Assembly: GCF_001704415.2 (NCBI RefSeq)
Contig: NC_030831.1
Location: 45,740,134-45,804,133, forward strand
Length of the DNA stretch: 64,000 bases
Direction of reading: 5' to 3'
Source: Capra hircus
Taxonomy: Eukaryota; Chordata; Mammalia; Artiodactyla; Bovidae
Shown here: piece by piece, positions 55,746 to 64,000 of the stretch
Position numbering within the stretch: the first letter of the stretch is position 1
Layout of the letters: each line of letters opens with the position of its first letter
Notes under the pieces: generated by a model
Database searches by the model: none
What the model was told of the DNA's origin: nothing
The model's input: the letters and a program-made list of their open reading frames with translations, nothing else
Made by a program: the position numbers and the translations under genes

Positions 55746-57785
55746 GCCTTCCCCCCATGGCTAGAGGGTAGAGGTGGGCAATGATACAGAAAGAGGAAGA
55801 TAACTGTACTTTCCAGAGAAGAGAAGAAATGGAAGGAGCACATGGAAAGGAAGGATAAGTTCCTCTTCTTCATTCAGAACCAGCAGTAAGACATGGGCTC
55901 ACTTACCCTGATAGAATCACAGAAGAAACCAGGCTTTCTGTCCCTCCTCCCTGCCCCAGAGTGGTGAGTGCTGGGCCCACAGACCAGCGCCTATGCTCCA
56001 GCTCCTTACATCATGCCCTCCTCTCTGGAAGCCTGGAGCCAGAGACCTGATTTGGCTTTCCTAGCTTCCTGGCCATCCAGGACTTGCAACTGACTCTGTC
56101 CTGTGTTCCCTGAATTGGCATCTTACTCAGGTGGGGTAGGCAGGGAATAAGTAGGTGCTAAGGAATGAGAAATTCCTAACAGTCTGTAACCCTGGGTCCT
56201 TCCACTGGGAATTCCTGCTCGTTCCTCTTACCTTTCCTCCTGGCCGCTATATTTTCACTCACCCCCACTCCTGAGGTTTACACCCTGGTTCCACTGAGCT
56301 AGGAACCGGCTAGGGATTCACTTTGACCAGATTAAACCTGATTAAGAGTCTCAGATTGCAGAAGGCCCTAAAGCTCCCCAGAAACAATCCTGGTTTCATA
56401 CACCAACCCTTCCTTACCTTCTCCCAGGCATTCACACATGGTGGCCACATAAGAGTTGTGTAAGTTATATATTGCACAAGCTTATGGGGCATATAAAGCA
56501 CAATGGCCCCTGAGTCACACACTTTCACTCTTTGCTCAGCTATGAGGATACTGGTACTGACTTGCAGCTCAGCTTCAGAGACCTATGCACATACGCTCCA
56601 AATCCCTCCGGGGAAACCAGGGCAAAGGAACTCAGAACAAAAGGGGCAAAATTCCACCTTTGATAACTGGGAACACCAAGGCCTTCCCCCATCCTCCACT
56701 CCCACACCCCCCAAAAGCCCTCGAGATACTCTGCCAAGAAATTCATAGTATAGGATGTGTCTAAACAAGTGGCAACACACCTTGTTTGCCTAGGACAGCC
56801 CAGTTTATGACTTTAATATGGATGGTCCCAACAGTTTAGCAACTGTTCCAGACAAAAGTATCCCAGTTTGGATAATAAATGATACAGTCACTCTAATTAT
56901 AAGCCACAAATGGCCAACCCAGAGAGACGGGGAGAAGGCAGTATCAGCCTAATATCCAATAACACAAACAAAAATATGAAGCATCGTTTAACTGAGCAGC
57001 TACCATGTATATGTACATCTATAAGTCAGACATATACGTATACATGTTACATAGTATACATAATGTGTCTCTGTGTGTGTATACAATCCTCCCACTTCTC
57101 CTCAAGTGCTTTTGTAAAAACCATCCCCTACTCCTGGCCTGGATGAGAATGGACCTCAGCCCATCCTGTGCTGCCTGCCCACGCTTGGCCCTGATTTATG
57201 TCTTTCTGGTCCTGGGGTACTGAGGCCTGACACAAAGGAGAGGCTCCCTTCGGGCTGCTGGTTGCTGCTGCCCCATCTGCCTCTTTGGACACCTCTTTTC
57301 CAGCTCTCTCCCGCTGTCCTGCCTGCCTCCAACCACTCTGGGCCTTGCCCACCCCACCCTACCCCCACCCCACCCCCATCAGGAAACCCTCTACTTAACC
57401 CTTGAGACAAGTTCTACCTTCCCCTTTGGCCTTTGAGTCCGGGTTAGGAGGCTCACTGGCCTGCCTCCCATGAACAGTAAGTCACATCATGTCACAATAG
57501 TCCTTGACAGAGGACTCATGCCAGCATCTTGGCCCACGGTTATGGGGAGAGACTCAGTGGGACTTGCAAGCATTTGATTTTGAAGTCCTTGGGGACCTGA
57601 AGAATCCTGGCTTTTATCTGACCTTTGAGCTCAGCCATGAACAGGGAAGCTGGTAACTCCAATGAGGGAAGAAACCAAAGTCCAAAGATAGGCTATACTT
57701 TCACTTGTTCAGACACTTTAGCTTAGGCATACAGCTCTTCAGAAAGTTAGTCAATGTGAACGATAGATTGGAACCCAAACCTGGA
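55746..57785. other. Repeat-poor unassigned sequence
   Basis: About 2 kb, the longest stretch here without a recognisable transposon. Moderate GC with C-rich tracts near 57345-57380. Open frames are short (65-84 codons) and match nothing. Could hold conserved non-coding sequence; I see no exon with a convincing reading frame. Confidence 0.5.
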
Positions 57786-58022
57786 GGGCTTCCCAGGTGG
57801 TCCAGTGGTTAAAAATCTGCCTGCCAATATAGGGGACACGGGTTCAAACCATGGTCCAGGAAGATCCCACATTCTGTAGGGCAACTAAGCCCATGTGCCA
57901 CAATTACTGAGCCCATGAACTGAAACTGCTGTGCCCACATCCCACAACCACCGAATCCCGCTCACCCAGCGCCTATGCTTAGCAACAAAAGAAGCCTCCT
58001 CAGTGAGAAGCTCCTGCATTTC
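57786..58022 (+). mobile_element. CHR-type SINE
   Basis: gggcttcccaggtggtccagtggttaaaaatctg...gggttcaaaccatggtccagg...gcaacaaaagaagcc. Diverged, no clear tail. Confidence 0.85.
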
Positions 58023-58073
58023 CGTAATGACTTGTGACATTGAGCATGATTTCATGTGTTTATGGCCATCTGT

Positions 58074-58086
58074 ATATCTTCACTGG
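58074..58086. repeat. TSD of Bov-tA dimer in L1, left copy
   Basis: ATATCTTCACTGG, repeated exactly at 61961-61973 on the far side of the SINE plus BovB. Confidence 0.9.
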
Positions 58087-58389
58087 GGCTTCCCTGATAG
58101 CTCAGTTGGTAAAGAATCCACCTGCAAAGCAGAAGACCTTGGTTCAATTCCTGGGTCGGGAAGATCCCCTGGAGAAGGGATGGGCTACCCACTCCAGTAT
58201 TCTTGGGCTTCCCTTCTGGCTCAGCTGGTAAAGAATCTGCCTGCAATGTGGGAGACCTGGGTTCAATCCCTGGGTTGGGAAGATCCCCTGGAGAAGGGAA
58301 TGGCTACCCACTCCAGTATTTCTGGCCTGGAGAATTCCAGGGACTGTATAGTCCATGGGTTGCAAAGAGTTGGATACGACTGAGCTACT

Positions 58390-61300
58390 CAGCGCAAGCA
58401 GCCACGACGAGCTACCCTACGTCGGAGGTCAGGGGCAGCAGCCGAGAGTGCCAGGCTGCGACTACGCAGGAACGGCGGAGAGGAGCCACCCCGCATCCGA
58501 GTTCAGGGGCGGTGGCCGGGTAGATCAACTCACGTCCAAGGAGCAGTGGCTGCGCTGGTGCAGGAGGACCTAAAGGAGCTAGCCCATGTTGAAGGTCAGG
58601 AAGGGCAGCGGTGAGGAGATACCCTTCATCCAAGGTAAGGAGCAGCAGCTGCGCTTTGCTGGAGCAGCCGTGAAGAGATACCCCAGGCCCAAGGTAAGAG
58701 AAACCCAGGTAAGATGGTAAGTGTTGCAAGAGGGCATCAGAGGGCAGACCCACTGAAACCATACTCACAAAACACTAGTCAATCTTATCACACTAGGACA
58801 ACAGCCTTGTCTAACTTAATGAAACCAAGCCATACCCGCGGGGTAACCCAAGACCGGCCGGTCATGGTGGAGACATCTGACAGAATGTGGTCCACTGGAG
58901 AAGGGAATGGCAAACCATTTCAGTATTCTTGCCTTGAGAACCCCATGAACAATATGAAAAGGCAAAATAATAGGATACTGAATGAGGAACTCCCCACATC
59001 AGTAGGTGCCCAATATGCTACTGGAGATCAGTGGAGAAAGAACTCCAGAAAGAATGAAGGGATGGAGCCAAAGCAAAAACAATACCCAGCTGTGGATGTG
59101 ACTGGTGATGGAAACAAAGTCCAATGCTGTAAAGAGCAATATTGCTAGGAATCTGGAATGTCAGGTCCATGAATCAAGGCAAATTGGAAGTGGTCAAACA
59201 AGGGATGGCAAGAGTGAATGTTGACATTCTAGGAATCAGCAAACTAAAATGGACTGGAATGGGTGAATTTCATTCAGATGACCATTATATCTACTACTGT
59301 GGGCAGGAATCCCTCAGAAGAAATGGAGTAGCCATCATGGTCAACAAAAGAGTCCGAAATGCAGTACTTGGATGCAATCTCAAAAACAACAGAATGATCT
59401 CTGTTCATTTCCAAGGCAAACCATTCAATATCACCGTAATCCAAGTCTATGCCCCAACCAGTAATGCTGAAGAAGCTGAAATTGAACAGTTCTACAAAGA
59501 CCTACAAGACCTTTTAGAACTAACACCCAAAAAAGATGTCCTTTTCATTTTAGGGGACTGGAATGCAAAAGTAGGAAGTCAAGAAACACCTGGAGTAACA
59601 GGCAAATTTGGCCTTGGAATGAGGAATGAAGCAGGGCAAAGACTAATAGAGTTTTGCCAAGAAAATGCATTGGTCATAGCAAACACCCTCTTCTGACAAC
59701 ACAAGAGAAGACTCTACACACGGACATCACCAGATGGTCAACACCGAAATCAGATTGATTATATTCTTTGCAGCCAAAGATGGAGAAGCTCTATACAGTC
59801 AACAAAAACAAGACCAGGAACTGACTGTGGCTCAGATCATGAACACCTTATTGTCAAATTCAGACTTAAATTGAAGAAAGTAGGGAAAACCACTAGACCA
59901 TTCAGGTATGACCTAAATCAAATCCCTTATGATTATACAGTGGAAGTGAGAAATAGATTTAAGGGTCTAGATCTGATAGATAGAGTGCCTGATGAACTAT
60001 GGAATGAGGCTCGTGACATTGTACAGGAGACAGGGCTCAAGATCATCCCCATGGAAAAGAAATGCAAAAAAGCAAAATGGCTGTCTGGGGAGGCCTTACA
60101 AATAGCTGTGAAAAGAAGAGAAGTGAAAAGCAAAGGAGAAAAGGAAAGATATAAGCATCTGAATGCAGAGTTCCAAAGAATAGCAAGAAGAGATAAGAAA
60201 GCCTTCTTCAGCGATCAATGCAAAGAAATAGAAGAAAACAACAGAATAGGAAAGACTAGAGATCTCTTCAAGAAAATTAGAGACACCAAGGGAACATTTC
60301 ATGCAAAGATGGGCTCGATAAAGGACAGAAATGGTATGGACCTAACAGAAGCAGAAGATATTAAAAAGAGGTGGCAAGAATACGACCTGGATAATCATGA
60401 TGGTGTGATCACTCATCTAGAGCCAGACATCCTGGAATGTGAAGTCAAGTGGGCCTTAGAAAGCATCACTACAAACAAAGCTAGTGGGGGTGATGGAATT
60501 CCAGTGGAGCTGTTTCAAGTCCTGAGGGATGATGCTGTGAAAGTGCTGCACTCCATATGCCAGCAAATTTGGAAAACTCAGCAGTGGCCAAAGGACTGGA
60601 AAAGGTCAGTTTTCATTCCAATCCCAAAGAAAGACAATGCCAAAGAATGCTCAAACTACTGCACAATTGCACTCATCTCACATGCTAGTAAAGGAATGCT
60701 CAAAATTCTCAAAGCCAGGCTTCAACAATATGTGAACCGTGAACTGCCAGATGTTCAAGCTGGTTTTAGAAAAGGCAGAGGAACCAGAGATCACATTGCC
60801 AACATCTGCTGGATCATGGAAAAAGCAAGAGAGTTCCAGAAAAACATCTATTTCTGCTTTACTGACTATGGCAAAGCCTTTGACTGTGTGGATCACAATA
60901 AACTGGAAAATTCTGAGAGAAATGGGAATACCAGACCACCTGACCTGCCTCTTGAGAAATCTGTATGCAGGTCAGGAAGCAACAGTTAGAACTGGACATG
61001 GAACAACAGACTGGTTCCAAGTAGGAAAAGGAGTCTGTCAATGCTGTATATTGTCACCCTGCCTATTTAACTTCTATGCAGAGTACATCATGAGAAACAC
61101 TGGACTGGAAGAAACACAAGCTGGAATCAAGATTGCCGGGAGAAATATCAACCACCTCAGATATGCAGATGACACCACCCTTCTGGCAGAAAGTGAGAGG
61201 AACTCAAAAGCCTCTTGATGAAAGTGAAAGAGGAGAGTGAAAAAGTTGGCTTAAAGCTCAACATTCAGAAAACGAAGATCATGGCATCTGGTCCCATCAC

Positions 61301-61942
61301 TTCATGGGAAATAGATGGGGAAACAGTAGAAACAGTGTCAGACTTTATTTGGGGGTGCTCCAAAATCTCTGCAGATGGTGACTGCAGCCATGAAATTAAA
61401 AGACGCTTACTCCTTGGAAGAAAAGTTGACCAACCTAGATAGCATATTCAAAAGCAGAGACATTACTTTGCTGACTAAGGTCCGTCTAGTCAAGGCTATG
61501 GTTTTTCCTGTGGTCATATATGGATGTGAGAGTTGGACTGTGAAGAAGGCTGAGCGCCGAAGAATTGGTGCTCTTGAACTGTTGTGTTGGAGAAGACTCT
61601 TGAGAGTCCCTTGGACTGCAAGGAGATCCAACCAGTCCATTCTGAAGGAGATCAGCGTTGGGATTTCTTTGGAAGGAATGATGCTAAAGCTGAAACTCCA
61701 GTACTTTGGACACCTCATGCGAAGAGTTGACCCATTGGAAAAGACTCTGATGCTGGGAGGGATTGGGGGCAGGAGGAGAAGGGAACGACAGAGGATGAGA
61801 TGGCTGGATGGCATCACTGACTGGATGGACGTGAGTGTGAGTGAACTCCGGGAGCTGGTGATGGACAGGGAGGCCTGGTGTGCTGCGATTCATGGGGTCA
61901 CAAAAAGTCAGACACGACTGAGTGACTGAACTGAACTGAACT
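58390..61942 (+). mobile_element. BovB LINE, near full length (3.55 kb)
   Basis: The most complete BovB in the window: 5' UTR with GC-rich repeat units (58390 to about 58700), coding region (about 59133-61929) and 3' end (gacacgactgagtgactgaactgaactgaact). Flanked by the 7 bp repeat AGCTACT (58383-58389 and 61943-61949), splitting a Bov-tA SINE. Confidence 0.93.
59133..61929 (+). pseudogene. BovB endonuclease/reverse transcriptase, few lesions
   Basis: The BovB protein combines an APE-type endonuclease with an RTE-clade reverse transcriptase, which carry out target-primed integration and also mobilise Bov-tA/Bov-A2 SINEs. The frame opens after an in-frame TAA at 59130-59132. The endonuclease shows WNVRSMNQGK, HYIYYCGQESLRRNG and GDWNAKVG. 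It stays open to 60989 except for a TGA at 59694-59696. Compared with sister copies there are small deletions near 60906 (2 bp), 61197 (1 bp) and 61427 (2 bp). YADD is intact at 61162-61173. The family glutamate in the ISELKW motif is lysine here (codon 59241-59243), so the endonuclease is probably dead even apart from the stop. Confidence 0.9.
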
Positions 61943-61960
61943 AGCTACTTTAACTTTCAC

Positions 61961-61973
61961 ATATCTTCACTGG
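61961..61973. repeat. TSD of Bov-tA dimer in L1, right copy
   Basis: ATATCTTCACTGG; L1 resumes immediately (tgaaatgtctcttc). Confidence 0.9.
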
Positions 61974-62934
61974 TGAAATGTCTCTTCAAATCTTCTCATT
62001 TGGGGTTGATTTATTTTAGTAGTAATAGAAGTAGTAATAATTTTTTATTGTTAGCTTTTGAGAGCTCTCTGTGCATTCTGATTACAGATCTTCTGTTGAG
62101 ATGTGACTTTCAAATATCTTTCCCAGTCTGTAGCTTATCTTTTCATCGTCTTGACGGTGTCTTTGGAGAGCAAATGTTTTTAATTTTAATAAAACTCAAC
62201 TTATATATTTCTAATCATATCATCCTTTTGGTGTTATGCACAGATACTCTTTGCCTAACCCAAGGTTACAGAGATTTTTTTCTGTGTTTCCTCATAGAAA
62301 TTTTATGTTTTACGTTTAGGTCAATGATTTGTTTTAGTTAATTTTTGTACGAGTTGTGAGCTATAAGTCAAGATGGTATGTGTGTGGACATACAATTGTT
62401 TTAACAGCATTTGTTCAAAAGACTGGCCTCCTTACATTAAGCTGCCTTTGCACTTTTACCAAAAATCAGTTGACTGTATTCATGTTTCTGAACTCTCCAT
62501 TCTGTTCCATTGATCTTTGTGGCTATCATTTCACCAACACCACATTATCTTGGTTCTACAGTTTTATATTAGGTCTTAAACTCAGACAATGTCTGAATCC
62601 AATAGTCCTCACAACTGGTCCTTCTTTGTCAAAGACAAAGAAAAATGGCCCTTCTAGTTCCTTTGTCTTTCCGTATAAATTTTAGAATCTGCTTGTAGGA
62701 AGTTACCAAAAAAGCCCACTGGTATTTAGATTAAGATTGTGTTGAATGCATAGATTAATTCAGAGAGAATTTACCTCTTAACAATAATGAAACTTTAGGA
62801 CTACGAACACAGTATATCGCTCAACTATTCTAAGTCTTATTTGAAACACTCTTATACAGATCTGGAACATTTTTTTTTTCAGTTTATATGTAAGTATTTG
62901 TTGAGGCTTTTTATGTTCTTGTAAATGATTATGG

Positions 62935-63028
62935 CGATGGAGATGGTAAAAGACCGGAAGCCTGGCACGCTGCAGTCCATGGAGTTACAAAGAGTCAGAC
63001 ATGACTGAGCAACTGGACAACAACAAAA
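62935..63028 (+). mobile_element. BovB 3' tail fragment in L1
   Basis: ggagatggtaaaagaccggaagcctggcacgctgcagtccatgg...gactgagcaactggacaacaac. Only the last about 90 bp of BovB. Confidence 0.85.
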
Positions 63029-63487
63029 GTGATCTGGGATTTTTTTCATTTAAAATTCCAATTATTCATTGTTGCTATATATAAATACAATTGATTCCAG
63101 TGTATTGACTTTTTATACTTAGACCTTTCTAAACCCACTTATTAGTTACGGGAGCGGTTTCTTTGTCCATTAAAGTTTTTTTCAATATAAGTAACCATGT
63201 TGTTTGCTAATAGAGACAGTTTTTATTTCCTGGTTTCCAGCTTGTGTATCTTTACACAGTGCTGACCAGGAGTCGTTAGAGAAGACACGCTTGGGTCCTC
63301 TAGTCTCAGTCTTCCACTATTAAATATGATGCTTATTACAGTTTTTTTATAGATGCTTTTTACCAGGCTAAGGAATTTTTCTTCTATTCTTGGTTTGCTG
63401 AAAGTTATCATGAATTAGTGTTGAATTCTGTCATAAGCTTTTTGGCATTTATTGAAATAATCATATGATTTTTCCTTCTTCAGTCTG

Positions 63488-63903
63488 CTGTTGTTGGTCA
63501 GTTGCTAAGTCACATCCGGCCCTTTGCAACCTCATGGACTGCAACATGCCAGGCTTCCCTGTCCTTCACTATCTCCCAGAGTTTGCTCAGATTCATGTCC
63601 ATTGAGTTGACAATGCTGTTCAGTCATCTCATACTCTGTCATCCCTTTCTCCTCTTGCCCTCAATTTTTCGCAGCATCAGGGTCTTTTCCAATGAGCCGG
63701 CTCTTCACATCAGGTGGCCAAAGTAGAGTTTCAGCTTTAGCAACAGTCCTTCCAATGACTATTCAGGGTTGATCTCCTTTAGAGTTGACTGGATTGGTCT
63801 TCGTACTGTCCAAGGGACTCTCAAGAGTCTTCTCCAGAACCACAGTTCAAAAGCATTAATTCTTTGGTATTCCTGTTCAGCCTTCATTGGGGTCTAAAGG
63901 TGG
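63488..63903 (-). mobile_element. BovB LINE 3' fragment in L1
   Basis: Antisense BovB 3' end and C-terminal region, flanked by CTTCAGTCTG at 63478-63487 and 63904-63913 as a 10 bp TSD. Confidence 0.9.
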
Positions 63904-64000
63904 CTTCAGTCTGTTACTTTAGTGAATTATATTGATTGATTTTTCAAAGTTGAACCAGCTTTGCATTCCTAAAATAAACCACACTTGATGGTGATACAAC

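Larger units (their letters stand above)
58087..61960 (+). mobile_element. Bov-tA SINE (doubled tRNA unit), split by BovB
   Basis: SINE body 58087-58389 with two tRNA-Glu-like heads (ggcttccctgatagctcagttgg and ggcttcccttctggctcagctgg). Its last bases (tttaactttcac) lie at 61950-61960, after the BovB. Bracketed by a 13 bp TSD in L1. Confidence 0.9.
58023..64000 (-). mobile_element. Minus-strand L1 carrying nested insertions
   Basis: Antisense L1 ORF2: 58023-58086, 61974-62934, 63029-63477 and 63914-64000 (window edge). Phrases such as gccatctgtatatcttcac, gtctgtagcttatcttttcatcgtcttgacgg and gaaccagctttgcattcct are the reverse complement of the ORF2 C-terminal and reverse transcriptase regions. 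Interrupted by Bov-tA/BovB (58087-61960), a short BovB tail (62935) and a BovB fragment (63488). Heavily mutated. Confidence 0.88.

Overview
The window is ruminant (pecoran, most likely bovid) nuclear DNA. The diagnosis rests on ruminant-specific repeats: BovB (RTE-type) LINEs, Bov-tA and Bov-A2 SINEs, CHR-type tRNA-Glu SINEs, a young artiodactyl L1 and bovine-style ERV LTRs. I could not recognise any protein-coding exon of a host gene. Nearly all recognisable coding capacity belongs to retrotransposons. Species, chromosome and neighbouring genes cannot be read from the sequence.

Layout. 1-2197: SINE and old L1 scraps plus unassigned DNA. 2198-8170: a young, almost intact 5.9 kb L1 with a perfect 15 bp target-site duplication (TSD), an intact ORF1 and an ORF2 broken only near its C-terminus. 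8171-13350: relatively repeat-poor DNA with MIR and L2 relics, a tandem pair of Bov-A2 SINEs sharing three copies of one 11 bp TSD, and a CpG island at 11.19-11.57 kb, the best candidate host promoter. 13355-26100: a cluster of ERV LTRs in both orientations, one split by a 3.06 kb BovB, with other BovB and SINE copies. 26.3-54.3 kb: a mosaic of L1 elements riddled with nested BovB, Bov-tA, CHR and LTR insertions. It includes a BovB with an inverted 5' UTR carrying 16 perfect 19 bp GC-rich repeats (37991-38294), a solo LTR with four tandem CCAAT units (40059-40470), a 48 bp BovB micro-insertion with its own TSD (39609-39656), and a foldback inverted duplication (43218-43826). 54.3-57.8 kb: mostly unassigned, the largest repeat-poor stretch. 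57.8-64 kb: a minus-strand L1 interrupted by a Bov-tA dimer, itself interrupted by a 3.55 kb near-full-length BovB, both nesting levels supported by TSDs.

How the parts work together. L1 and BovB supply the reverse transcriptase and endonuclease. The Bov-tA and Bov-A2 SINEs share their 3' end with BovB and are mobilised by it, and CHR SINEs are thought to use L1. The repeated TSDs, 5' truncations and 5' inversions are what target-primed reverse transcription leaves behind. No CRISPR array, operon, phage or other prokaryotic system is present. The interesting content is structural: unusual products of retrotransposition and local rearrangement, plus an orphan CpG island.
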